DNA of 18,921 nt. Origin: an uncultured Eubacteriales bacterium. GTDB taxonomy: Bacteria; Bacillota; Clostridia; Christensenellales; Christensenellaceae. The translations under genes were made by a program, and so were the position numbers. Shown piece by piece: positions 1 to 7,653 of the stretch. The notes below the pieces were generated by a model. That model made no database searches, had not been told where the DNA came from, and saw only the letters and a program-made list of their open reading frames with translations. Numbering within the stretch: position 1 is the stretch's first letter; each line of letters opens with the position of its first letter. The stretch is taken from assembly GCA_900545085.1 (NCBI GenBank), contig UQXU01000028.1:1-18921 (forward strand), in the 5' to 3' direction.

Positions 1-101
1 GCGAAGCCTCTTAGGGCTTCAGCGGCGGATTGCACCGCCGCTGAAGACTTAGATGTCCCCCGCCGCCTATAGAGGCGGGGGACATCTGTTCACGGTTATA
101 A
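1..101. repeat. Nested GC-rich palindromes ending in a dispersed repeat tail
   Basis: Three inverted repeats lie back to back. GAAGCC/GGCTTC is at 3-8/15-20. A perfect 12-bp stem is at 17-28/35-46 with loop ATTGCA. A perfect 14-bp stem is at 51-64/74-87 with a 9-nt loop. The first two overlap, so they cannot both form. The block is far more GC-rich than the AT-rich sequence after it. Its tail, ACATCTGTTCACGGTTATA (82-100), recurs exactly at 15543-15561, so this is one copy of a repeat. It lies beyond the terminator of the glutamate synthase-like gene. It could be a REP-like or MITE-like element, or a double terminator of a gene left of the window. The structure is certain; its nature is not. 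Confidence 0.6.
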
Positions 102-120
102 ATTTTAATTAAAAAATTAA

Positions 121-160
121 AAGCCGGAGGACAAGCTGATACTGCCATGCCCTTCGGCTT
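121..160 (-). terminator. Rho-independent terminator of the glutamate synthase-like gene
   Basis: On the minus strand AAGCCGAAGG (160-151) pairs with CCTCCGGCTT (130-121), with one mismatch. A second inner pairing, ACAAGC/GCTTGT, is possible. A T-rich run (complement of about 102-120) follows directly. It lies 33 bases past the stop codon at 194 and fits a terminator for that gene. Confidence 0.7.
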
Positions 161-193
161 GTGTTTATTCAATCAATTAAATATGCGCCCAAA

Positions 194-1786
194 TCAGCCG
201 TTGAGGATTTCAAGAGCTTCTTCTCTGTAGCAATCCATGAGGTAAGGAATACCCGTAACCTTAGCGCACTCGTCTGTCAGAGACATAAGCTCATTACGAG
301 TGATGGACTCAACATTGAAGCAACGAGAACCTGCCATGAGCTGCTGCAAGCCAACCTTTATCTTGTCAGCATAGCTATAGATACCGATCGCTCCGAGAGG
401 AATGTTCTTAATCTCATCAGCACCTACGAGATCCTTAACAGCCTCATAGTTAACGAAAATCTCTTCGGGCGTATGACCAAACTCAGAAACTGTCTTCGGC
501 AGGTTGTTCTCCTTCATCCACATGTCAATGTTCTTTCCTACCATGCCGGGGATCATGAGCGCACGACCCATGCATACAGCCTTTGTATACGGAGCGCCGA
601 GAGCCAGAGCCTTGAATACGCCGTCCTCAGAGCTGAAACCGCCTGCAAATGCCATATCTGCAACCTTCTTGCCCTTCGAAGCGAGTATATTAGCGAACTC
701 ATATGCAGCGCTGTGCAGATAGATAGACGGGATACCCCACTCTTCCATCATTCTCCACGGGCTCATGCCTGTGCCGCCGGGTGCGCCGTCAATTGTCAGC
801 AGGTCAATCTTCTCGTCAGAGCAGAACTTGATAGCCATTGCCAACTCACGGAGACTGTAAGCGCCTGTTTTGAGTGTAATTCTCTTGTAGCCAAGCTTAC
901 GGAGACGCTCAACTTCATTGTGGAAGGATTCCTGCGATACGAAGCCGAGTCTGCTGTGACGCTCGAACTCTTTGATTGCGCCTGCCTTGAAAGCAGCCTG
1001 CACGATCGGATCTGAAGGATCGGGAGTTACGATATATCCGCGCTTTTGCAGCTCCAGAGCACGCTCAAGCTGAGCTACTTTTATCTCGCCGCCAATGCAT
1101 TTAGCGCCCTGACCCCACTTCAGCTCGATTGTCTCGATGCCGTGCTTGTCGATGATATATTCCGCTACGCCGAGGTTTGTATCCTCTACGTTCATCTGTA
1201 TGAGCATTTCGCCCTTGCCTGTGTGGTATCTCTTGTACGCCGCGATACGTCTGTCCATATCGGGAGCGAGAGTAACCTTGTTGTCCTTATTCAGCTCAAG
1301 CTTAGGATCAATGCCGCATACATTCTCGCCGCATACGATAGTTACGCCGGAGATAGCAGCGCCCACTGCGAAATGCTCCCAGTTTTTACGAGCGATTTCT
1401 GTGGAACCGAGCGCGCCTGTGAAAATCGGCACAGCCATCTTTACCTTGCGCTCCCAGCCGTACTCCGTCTCTGTGTTTACGAGCGGGAAGCGAGCTGTCT
1501 CGGGGCCGGGTTCTACGCCTTCGGGCATGCCCTTAGCGCCCATAGCATAGCCCTGGATGTTAAGATGAGAATAATCTACCGGATAGTCCTTGTCGCCGCC
1601 GGCCGTGATGTCTCCGAAGGGACCCGGATAAATAAGCTCTCTGCCTCTGAATGTAGCCTTAAATACTTCACAGTTGCCTCTGCAACCGTCAATACAGCGA
1701 GAGCAAAGCCCGCTGCAAGGTACTACGCTTCTGGAACGGTTGACTGTTCTTGTTGCATCGTTAGCATTAGGTCTCTGTAAGTTCAT
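194..1786 (-). CDS. FMN-binding glutamate synthase family protein (stand-alone synthase domain)
   Basis: The 530-residue protein carries the FMN/2-oxoglutarate-binding central domain of glutamate synthase large subunits (about residues 90-500). Features include GALGSTEIARKNWEHFAVGA near 125, IELKWGQGAKCIGGE, LKTGAYSLRELAMAIKF and TIDGAPGGTGMSP. There is no N-terminal glutamine amidotransferase domain and no C-terminal GXGXG beta-helix. The usual C-X5-C-X4-C 3Fe-4S motif was also not found. Instead the N-terminus has C24, C28, C31, C35 and C39, which looks like a metal or Fe-S site. Members of this family are annotated as glutamate synthase-like; ammonia or another amine may be the nitrogen source, but the true substrate is inferred only. 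The ATG at 1786 has AGGAGG eight bases upstream. The gene is single, with its own leader and terminator. Confidence 0.85.
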   Translation of the reverse strand: MNLQRPNANDATRTVNRSRSVVPCSGLCSRCIDGCRGNCEVFKATFRGRELIYPGPFGDITAGGDKDYPVDYSHLNIQGYAMGAKGMPEGVEPGPETARFPLVNTETEYGWERKVKMAVPIFTGALGSTEIARKNWEHFAVGAAISGVTIVCGENVCGIDPKLELNKDNKVTLAPDMDRRIAAYKRYHTGKGEMLIQMNVEDTNLGVAEYIIDKHGIETIELKWGQGAKCIGGEIKVAQLERALELQKRGYIVTPDPSDPIVQAAFKAGAIKEFERHSRLGFVSQESFHNEVERLRKLGYKRITLKTGAYSLRELAMAIKFCSDEKIDLLTIDGAPGGTGMSPWRMMEEWGIPSIYLHSAAYEFANILASKGKKVADMAFAGGFSSEDGVFKALALGAPYTKAVCMGRALMIPGMVGKNIDMWMKENNLPKTVSEFGHTPEEIFVNYEAVKDLVGADEIKNIPLGAIGIYSYADKIKVGLQQLMAGSRCFNVESITRNELMSLTDECAKVTGIPYLMDCYREEALEILNG

Positions 1787-1966
1787 GTGTTCCTCCTAAT
1801 AATATATAGCTCAATAAATCTCTTTCAAATAAACCGGCATTCGATCCGGCGACGTCTCTTTTCCGCCGGCAGAAAGAATGGATATTCATCGCATATCTAT
1901 TCTGCTTTTCTCAGATATTTTGCAACGAAACAATAACCATCTTTCGTAATTGCTGATTACAGCAAT
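1787..1966 (-). promoter_or_regulatory. Structured 5' leader of the glutamate synthase-like gene
   Basis: Between the likely promoter and the ATG the transcript could form a series of hairpins. ATTGCTG/CAGCAAT is at 1949-1966, ACGAAA/TTTCGT at 1925-1947, a two-part stem at 1869-1905 (GCAGAA/TTCTGC competing with AGAAT/ATTCT plus GATAT/ATATC), and CCGGCG/CGCCGG at 1846-1869. A further CCGG at 1834-1837 could replace one arm of the last stem. The last two stems overlap at 1869, so they compete. A leader of about 170 nt with competing stems suggests a riboswitch or antitermination element, but I recognise no known class. It ends in the ribosome site AGGAGG. Confidence 0.4.
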
Positions 1967-1995
1967 AGATTATCACATATTTACACTCTTGTAAA
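1967..1995 (-). promoter_or_regulatory. Possible promoter with TTTACA dyad for the glutamate synthase-like gene
   Basis: On the minus strand TTTACA (1995-1990) is followed after 17 bases by TAATCT (1972-1967). Alternatively, GATAAT lies 15 bases away with an upstream TG. The -35 lies inside a perfect dyad TTTACA-N4-TGTAAA (1980-1995), which would suit a repressor or activator site. The match to sigma-A is moderate. Confidence 0.4.
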
Positions 1996-2250
1996 GCATA
2001 ATTTTGACGTTTTTAATCACAAAATGAATGCAAGAACTTCCATCCTGCATATTTGCGTTTTCGATTTTGAAAAGCCTTTTTATATATTCGACTTTTTCAG
2101 GCTTAAATATTCATTTATATTCGCCATTTTGTACATATTTATACCTGTTTTGAAAGCGCATTCATGTACTGCCTTGCATTTGCAGCCTGCATTAACTCTA
2201 TTCAATTGAATTATGCAATAAAAAACTTTTTTACATTTCAATATAAATAC
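1996..2250. other. AT-rich intergenic region, no gene supported
   Basis: This stretch between the phoR terminator and the glutamate synthase promoter region is strongly AT-rich. Two open frames of about 60 codons overlap here on opposite strands. Neither has a convincing ribosome site or a recognisable protein. An A-tract/T-tract pair (about 2218-2232) could help end transcription in either direction. I see nothing else. Confidence 0.5.
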
Positions 2251-2286
2251 AAAGAACCGCCCTTGAAAATCCAAAAGCAGTTCTTT
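2251..2286 (-). terminator. Terminator of the pst-pho operon
   Basis: On the minus strand AAAGAACTGC (2286-2277) pairs with GCGGTTCTTT (2260-2251), ten pairs including one T-G wobble, with a 16-nt loop. A TTTGTATTTAT stretch and later T-runs follow. It lies 23 bases after the phoR stop and is the first strong hairpin downstream of the operon. Confidence 0.65.
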
Positions 2287-2309
2287 AAAAAGCAGGTTCT
2301 AGATTAAAA

Positions 2310-3971
2310 TTAAAATCTCAGCGTAACCGTCGTACCTACATTCTCTTTGCTGTTCAATGTTATGGATGCGCCATGAAGCTGTGCGCCATGCTTTACAATC
2401 GAAAGGCCAAGACCGGTACCTCCTATTTTGCGTGAATGACTCTTATCCACTCTATAGAAACGCTCAAAGACTCTGCCCTGGCTTTCTCTCGGTATGCCTA
2501 TTCCATTGTCCTGGACTATGACCACGGGATGACCGTATCTGAGCTCTACTTTTACATCCACCCGCCCTCCGGGGTTGTTGTATTTTATCGCGTTCTCAAT
2601 AAGATTATATATCATATCTTCCAAAAGCCCACGGACTCCTATTATCTTGCAGCTGTCTGCGACGAGCTGAAGCGTCACGCCATTTTCTTGAGCCAAAGAT
2701 GACAGCCTGTTTACCGCACTTTTCGCTGCATCTGCAAGATCTACAGGGGCTTTTTCCAGCACTTCAGGCTTTTCATCCATCTGAGAAAGCTTCATTATAT
2801 CTTCAATCAGCACTATTAACCTGCCGGCCTCATCATAAATATTTGATGCAAAATTCTTCACATCCTCAGGCTTTACAATGCCGTTCATCATAATCTCTGC
2901 TACTCCCGAAATGGTAGTCAGCGGAGTGCGAAGCTCATGAGAAACATTAGACGTAAACTCGCGTCTGAGATCCTCTCGTTTCTGTTTTTCCGTCACATCC
3001 AAAATCAAGATAACCGCACCGCATATTTCTTCATCATGACGAACCGGATTAGCAATTATCTCATAGCACATATCTTCGCCGATTTTCATAACGGCGTTTG
3101 TGTTTTTGCCTGCTACGGCTTCTTCTACAGCAGTGCTGAATTCATCGCTGCGATTTAAAGATAATACGTTTACAGCTTCACTATTCTCATAGTATTCCTC
3201 CGCGCCGAGAAGGCGCACTGCACTTGCATTAATCGTAAGTACAGTGAAATCACTGTCTATTATAACCAAGCCTTCGCTCATATTTTCCGTTATGGCTGTA
3301 AATTCATCCTGCTTTTGACGCAGTTCGCTGATATGCTCTTTTATGACTTTATTCTGCCTGTCTATTTTTCCCAGAAGCGGCGCCAGTTCGTCGTAGCTTT
3401 CAATCTTTTCGGGATTATCCAAGTTTATTTCGTTTATAGGCTTAACTATCCTCTTGGACAGTCTTGAAGCGAACACAAGCGAAAGAACTATAGCCAAAAT
3501 TAATATTAATATCACAGGCTGAAGCACGCCTATAAGCATCGCGCCCACCGTATACTGCGACGTTGCGACTCTGAGAACGCGCCCATCTTCCAGTTTTATC
3601 GCATAGTAAAGCGTTCTTTCAGATATAGTATCAGATATTCTGTACGATTCACCCGTACCTTTTCGCAGGGCATCTGCAATCTCTTCACGCTCTTCATGGT
3701 TTTCCATTGTCGCGGCGTCTGTTTTATTGTCAAACAAAACTGTGCCATCTTCGTCAACAAGTGTTACACGAGTTTCAGTATACGGCAGATTGTCTAAATA
3801 ATTGTCTCCGCCCTGTTCTACTGCCTCAGCAATCAAAACTGCGTCGTTTTTAAGCTGAGCCTTCGTTTCCTCATCAAAATAACCGTAAACTGCGCCCATA
3901 AAAAATACCATAGAGGCAACAAGTGTTATAACTGAGACTAAAAGAATTACTCGAAATATTTTCTTACTCAT
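2310..3971 (-). CDS. phoR: Phosphate-regulon sensor histidine kinase PhoR
   Basis: This 553-residue membrane kinase phosphorylates PhoB when phosphate is scarce. It has a transmembrane helix at about 6-29, an extracytoplasmic sensor of about 110 residues, a second helix at about 143-169, a short HAMP-like linker, and a PAS domain (about 225-326). The DHp domain has SHELRTP with phospho-acceptor H345. The ATPase domain has the N-box around N460, the G1 box DNGIGIP at 488, FERFYRVDK at 502 and GGTGLGLS at 517. All catalytic boxes are intact. The ATG overlaps the end of phoB by 8 bases, and GGGAG lies six bases upstream. Its place in the pst operon identifies it as PhoR rather than another HisKA kinase. 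Confidence 0.92.
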   Translation of the reverse strand: MSKKIFRVILLVSVITLVASMVFFMGAVYGYFDEETKAQLKNDAVLIAEAVEQGGDNYLDNLPYTETRVTLVDEDGTVLFDNKTDAATMENHEEREEIADALRKGTGESYRISDTISERTLYYAIKLEDGRVLRVATSQYTVGAMLIGVLQPVILILILAIVLSLVFASRLSKRIVKPINEINLDNPEKIESYDELAPLLGKIDRQNKVIKEHISELRQKQDEFTAITENMSEGLVIIDSDFTVLTINASAVRLLGAEEYYENSEAVNVLSLNRSDEFSTAVEEAVAGKNTNAVMKIGEDMCYEIIANPVRHDEEICGAVILILDVTEKQKREDLRREFTSNVSHELRTPLTTISGVAEIMMNGIVKPEDVKNFASNIYDEAGRLIVLIEDIMKLSQMDEKPEVLEKAPVDLADAAKSAVNRLSSLAQENGVTLQLVADSCKIIGVRGLLEDMIYNLIENAIKYNNPGGRVDVKVELRYGHPVVIVQDNGIGIPRESQGRVFERFYRVDKSHSRKIGGTGLGLSIVKHGAQLHGASITLNSKENVGTTVTLRF

Positions 3972-4641
3972 CGCTAGCTCCCAATTTATAGCCTATGCCG
4001 CGCACCGTCTCGATCAAACTTTTGCAATCCCCAAGCTTTGAGCGCAGCATTCTAATATGTACATCCACGGTTCTGTTTTCCCCGTCAAATTCATAACCCC
4101 ATATACGTTCAAGAATTTGGCTTCGCGTAAACACAGTGCCTTGATTCTGCACTAAGAGGCACAGCAATTCAAACTCTTTATATGTGAGCGTTACGTCTTT
4201 TCCGTTTGCACGGACAATATGCTTCTGCACATTGACATACAGCCCTCCTATGACAAACTCGTTTTTAGCCTGTACACTGACAGTTCTTCTAAGAAGAGCT
4301 TTTATTCTTGATACAAGCTCCATCATGCTGAATGGCTTTGTCACATAGTCGTCTGCTCCGCTGTCCAGTCCTATTATTTTATCGTACTCCGCACCTTTTG
4401 CAGTGAGCATTATAATAGGCAGCGCTGCCGTATCGCTCCTGCTGCGGAGTTTCGCCAGTATATCAAGGCCGTCCTGCTCCGGCAGCATTATATCCAACAG
4501 AAGAAGCTCCGGTAAATTTTTATTGAGCGCCGCCCAGAAATCACTCGGCTTTTCAAAGCCCTCAGCTTCCAGCCCTGTGTTGTTCAGCGTATACAATACA
4601 AAATTGCGAATGCTCTCATCGTCTTCCAGCAAATATATCAT
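3964..4641 (-). CDS. phoB: Phosphate-regulon response regulator PhoB/PhoP
   Basis: This is an OmpR/PhoB-family response regulator of 225 residues. The receiver domain has the acidic pair D7/D8, phospho-acceptor D50 (LLLDIMLPEQDG), the LTAKG threonine and VTKPF lysine. A C-terminal winged helix follows, with TYKEFELLCLL, RSQILERIWGY and RTVDVHIRMLRSKLG. The ATG at 4641 is preferred because GAGGA precedes it by nine bases. An upstream in-frame TTG at 4665 would add eight unconserved residues. It should bind the direct TTAACA repeats upstream of pstS. The 3' end overlaps phoR, so the pair is translationally coupled. A 45-base gap separates it from the HD gene upstream. Confidence 0.92.
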   Translation of the reverse strand: MIYLLEDDESIRNFVLYTLNNTGLEAEGFEKPSDFWAALNKNLPELLLLDIMLPEQDGLDILAKLRSRSDTAALPIIMLTAKGAEYDKIIGLDSGADDYVTKPFSMMELVSRIKALLRRTVSVQAKNEFVIGGLYVNVQKHIVRANGKDVTLTYKEFELLCLLVQNQGTVFTRSQILERIWGYEFDGENRTVDVHIRMLRSKLGDCKSLIETVRGIGYKLGASDE

Positions 4642-4686
4642 ATCGTTCCATCCTCTATCAGGCAAGCGACATATTCAACGTCAAGA

Positions 4687-5349
4687 TTACAACATTGCCT
4701 GTTTATTTATAAGCAGCTTAAACTGCAAACCCAGCTTATCTGCTGACTTTTTGCACATAATCATTCTTCCTAAGAAAATTTCAAAATAGTCCATGACCGT
4801 TCCGTAATGCGTATCTACCGTCAAGTCCAGCGTTATCGCTGTCTTATCATCGTTTATTGTAAGCAGGGACTGTATTACCGAATAATTTACCCTATCGTGT
4901 ATATCAAAGCTAACTGTTTCTCTGTTGCGCACTCTGCTTCGTCTTACATCTGACTTATCAGCAAGAATAAGCGCGGCAGCTACGGGATTTACAGGAACGC
5001 CCGTACCTTCGTCGTGATTTCCTATCGCGGATACTATTGTAGCAATATCCTCCGCCTCCATCCCCAGCTTATCCAGCAGACGAAATGAAATCACTGCGCC
5101 GCTTTGAGAATGGTCTATTCTATTTACCAAATTCCCTATGTCGTGAAGATATCCCGCTATCTTCACCAATTCTACGTCTCTTTCAGAATAACCCAAAGTG
5201 CGGAGAATATACCCTCCCACTTCTGCAACACGAGACACATGCGCAAAGCTATGCTCCGTGTAACCCAGAGCGAGCAGTTGTTCGTCCGCTCGCTCTATAT
5301 AAATCTTTACATCTTCGTTTTCTTTTATATCTTTATATGTCAGCTGCAT
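4687..5349 (-). CDS. HD-domain phosphohydrolase inside the pho operon
   Basis: This 220-residue HD-superfamily protein has the metal ligands H37, H69-D70, H80, H112 and D132. The motifs are SFAHVSRVAE, YLHDIGN, IDHSQSG, IGNHDEG and ILADKSD. The extra histidines suggest a two-metal site, as in HD phosphodiesterases. The C-terminal 70 residues (about 150-220) are an extra region I do not recognise. There is no signal peptide, so it is cytoplasmic. Its start lies 17 bases inside the end of phoU, so it is co-transcribed and probably translationally coupled. Only a weak AGGGA lies before the ATG. Substrate unknown; a nucleotide or nucleotide second messenger is a reasonable guess from the fold and the operon, nothing more. 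Confidence 0.8.
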   Translation of the reverse strand: MQLTYKDIKENEDVKIYIERADEQLLALGYTEHSFAHVSRVAEVGGYILRTLGYSERDVELVKIAGYLHDIGNLVNRIDHSQSGAVISFRLLDKLGMEAEDIATIVSAIGNHDEGTGVPVNPVAAALILADKSDVRRSRVRNRETVSFDIHDRVNYSVIQSLLTINDDKTAITLDLTVDTHYGTVMDYFEIFLGRMIMCKKSADKLGLQFKLLINKQAML

Positions 5350-5989
5350 CTACGTGTTTCCCTGTTATGGAATATGCCACCCACTCAGCTATATTAACCG
5401 CGTGATCTCCGATACGTTCAAGGTATTTAGCTATCATAAGCAGGTCGAGGCATACTTCGCCGTTAGTAGGTATCTGAGCTATAATATCTATCAGTTCTTT
5501 TTTTACCTCAGCAAAATATCCGTCTACGATATCGTCATCTCTCATCACGGATTTAGCAAGTTCCATATCCTTTTTTACAAAGGAATCCACGCTTTTTGTA
5601 ACCATTTTTATAGTTGCAGACGACATATCATAGAGCTTCGTCTTGCTCTGCGTAGGATCGCTCTTAACATACTGAGTTATTTGAGCAATATCCGACGCCT
5701 GATCTCCGATACGTTCCATATCAGAAATCATCTTGAGTGCAGACGAAATCGTGCGCAGGTCGCGAGCTACGGGCTGCTGCTGAAGCAGGAGGCGCATACA
5801 TATGGATTCGATATCTCTCTCTTTTTGATCTATCCGCGCGTCTATATCATAAACTCTGTTGATATGCGATACATCTCCGCTCATAAGTGAGTTCAACGCT
5901 GCGCTTATGGCTTCTTCGCAGAGCGCACCCATTTTTATCATTTCTAAATTCAGCTTTGCAAGCTGTTCGTCGAAAGAAGCTCTCGCCAT
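5333..5989 (-). CDS. phoU: Phosphate transport system regulator PhoU
   Basis: The 218 residues form two PhoU repeats, each with the metal-binding signature: ISDMERIGDQASDIA in the first half and AKYLERIGDHAVNIAEW in the second. PhoU is a peripheral cytoplasmic protein. It connects the PstSCAB transporter with PhoR so that the kinase is silent when phosphate is plentiful. The length is normal. The ATG shares one base with the pstB stop (TAATG), and GGGAGG lies eight bases upstream. The 3' end runs 17 bases into the HD gene. Confidence 0.95.
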   Translation of the reverse strand: MARASFDEQLAKLNLEMIKMGALCEEAISAALNSLMSGDVSHINRVYDIDARIDQKERDIESICMRLLLQQQPVARDLRTISSALKMISDMERIGDQASDIAQITQYVKSDPTQSKTKLYDMSSATIKMVTKSVDSFVKKDMELAKSVMRDDDIVDGYFAEVKKELIDIIAQIPTNGEVCLDLLMIAKYLERIGDHAVNIAEWVAYSITGKHVDAADI

Positions 5990-6738
5990 TATCCAAACCT
6001 CCCTGTAATATAGTCTTCAGTCCTCTTATCTTTAGGTATAGAGAAAAGTTCCTCAGTTTTATTGTATTCAACCATCTCGCCAAGCAGGAAAAACGCAGTT
6101 TTGTCAGAAATTCTGGCGGCCTGCTGCATGTTGTGAGTAACCATAACTATAGTATAGTCTTTCTTCAACTCAAGGGCAAGATCCTCTATTTTTGAAGTTG
6201 ATATCGGGTCAAGCGCCGACGTAGGTTCGTCCATGAGGAGAACCTCCGGCTGAACCGCCAATGCCCGCGCTATGCAGAGTCTCTGCTGCTGTCCGCCTGA
6301 AAGACCAAGCGCAGACTTTTTGAGTCTGTCTTTCAGCTCATCCCATATCGCCGCGTCTCTAAGAGATTTCTCGACAATCTCATCCAGCTTGACACGAGAG
6401 CGCACGCCATGTGTCCTCGGGCCAAACGCAATATTGTCGTACACGCTCATGGGGAAGGGATTGGGTTTTTGGAACACCATGCCTACGCGTTTTCTAAGTG
6501 TATTTATCTCCAAGTCCCTATAAATGTCCTCACCATCCAACGTGAACTCGCCTGTTATCTTGCAGCCTTCTACCAAATCGTTCATACGGTTTATAGATTT
6601 GAGCAGAGTAGATTTGCCGCAGCCGGAAGGTCCGATGAAAGCCGTTATCTCATTTGCTTCTATTTCAAGATTAATATCTTTCAGCGCATGAAATGTACCG
6701 TAATAAAGGTTTACACCTTTTATGCTAAGTTTACTCAT
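5989..6738 (-). CDS. pstB: Phosphate ABC transporter ATP-binding protein PstB
   Basis: This 249-residue ABC ATPase drives phosphate import. It has Walker [10 protein letters not shown] (36-44), a Q-loop in [16 protein letters not shown], signature LSGGQQQR, Walker [12 protein letters not shown], and switch histidine in VTHNMQQA. The phrase KPNPFPMS is typical of PstB. The length fits the family. It begins six bases after pstA; the ribosome site GGAG lies within the last codons of pstA. It is in the pst operon between the permeases and phoU. Confidence 0.97.
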   Translation of the reverse strand: MSKLSIKGVNLYYGTFHALKDINLEIEANEITAFIGPSGCGKSTLLKSINRMNDLVEGCKITGEFTLDGEDIYRDLEINTLRKRVGMVFQKPNPFPMSVYDNIAFGPRTHGVRSRVKLDEIVEKSLRDAAIWDELKDRLKKSALGLSGGQQQRLCIARALAVQPEVLLMDEPTSALDPISTSKIEDLALELKKDYTIVMVTHNMQQAARISDKTAFFLLGEMVEYNKTEELFSIPKDKRTEDYITGRFG

Positions 6739-6744
6739 TTCAGA

Positions 6745-7653
6745 TTACTCCTTTGTACCGATCCTCTTCGCCGCAAACGAAGAAAGTGCATTGATACCAA
6801 CTACCATAACCAGCAAAACAACTGCCGTTGCATTCGCCTGGTCTGTATAAAATCCTTCCGTCAGCAGCGCATACATATGTACGCTCAGCGTTCTCGTCGA
6901 CGAGAGCAGCGACGTCGGAAGAGCAGCCGTAGCTCCGGACGTGAAGAGCAGCGCTGCAGATTCGCCCACTATTCTGCCTATAGCAAGTATTACACCTGCA
7001 AATATTCCGGGAGCCGCCGACGGAAGCACGATACGGAACACCGTGCGCAATCTTCCCGCGCCCAGTCCAAAGCTTCCTTCTCTGTAAGAATCAGGCACCG
7101 CCATAAGCGCTTCCTCTGTTGTTCTCAATATTACAGGCAGGATCATAATCAGAAGTGTCAATACACCTGCTATCAGAGAATAGCTCCATTTAAACGCCGT
7201 AACAAATATCAAAAAACCGAAAATACCATATACTATGGACGGAATACCCGAAAGGGTCTCCGCGGTCATTCTAATAATTTTTACCAGCTTATTGCCGCGC
7301 TTTGCATATTCAACAAGATATATAGCAGAGAATACACCTATCGGAACAGCCAGCAGCAGCGTAAGCGCCGTCATTATCAACGTATTTATCAACGCAGGAA
7401 GCATTGACACATTTTCAGTATTGTACTCCCACGCGAATAGCTCCGGCTTCAGATTAGGTATACCATTTACTAGTATGTAGACTATCAGGTAAACTATTAC
7501 TACCGACGTAATAAGCGCAGCCAGGCAAACAAGCAAAAAGAGTATCATAGAACCGGGATGCTTTTTATAGCTCTCCCATCTTTGTTTAAACGTCTTTACA
7601 TTGACATTGTTTTTCTCTATTTCGACCAGAGCCGCAGTATCTTTTTCGCTCAT
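6745..7653 (-). CDS. pstA: Phosphate ABC transporter permease PstA
   Basis: This 302-residue inner-membrane permease has a cytoplasmic N-terminus of about 33 residues, a first helix at about 34-62, and five further hydrophobic segments. The conserved ABC-permease loop that contacts PstB lies in SYREGSFGLGAGRLRTVFRI, followed by LPSAAPGIFAGVILAIGR. The ATG overlaps the pstC stop by four bases (ATGA), and GGGGAG sits six bases upstream. It forms the translocation path together with PstC. Confidence 0.95.
   Translation of the reverse strand: MSEKDTAALVEIEKNNVNVKTFKQRWESYKKHPGSMILFLLVCLAALITSVVIVYLIVYILVNGIPNLKPELFAWEYNTENVSMLPALINTLIMTALTLLLAVPIGVFSAIYLVEYAKRGNKLVKIIRMTAETLSGIPSIVYGIFGFLIFVTAFKWSYSLIAGVLTLLIMILPVILRTTEEALMAVPDSYREGSFGLGAGRLRTVFRIVLPSAAPGIFAGVILAIGRIVGESAALLFTSGATAALPTSLLSSTRTLSVHMYALLTEGFYTDQANATAVVLLVMVVGINALSSFAAKRIGTKE

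Noticed and set aside
1..101. CRISPR array or rRNA/tRNA end
   Set aside because: The palindromes differ from one another, there are no regularly spaced direct repeats or spacers, and no cloverleaf can be drawn.
161..1780. Long plus-strand open frames (284 and 244 codons) opposite the glutamate synthase-like gene
   Set aside because: They have no recognisable protein family, are rich in Cys, His and Leu as expected from antisense reading, and the minus-strand gene is clear with a ribosome site and motifs.
2024..2274. Two overlapping short open frames on opposite strands in the AT-rich intergenic region
   Set aside because: No ribosome site worth the name, no family match I can see, and one of them runs through the phoR terminator hairpin.
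4642..4665. Upstream TTG as the phoB start
   Set aside because: It adds eight residues before the conserved beginning of the receiver domain and has no ribosome site, whereas the ATG at 4641 does.
6409..7407. 332-codon plus-strand open frame
   Set aside because: It is the antisense shadow of pstB and pstA; its composition (many Arg, Gln, Tyr, Cys) and lack of ribosome site argue against coding.
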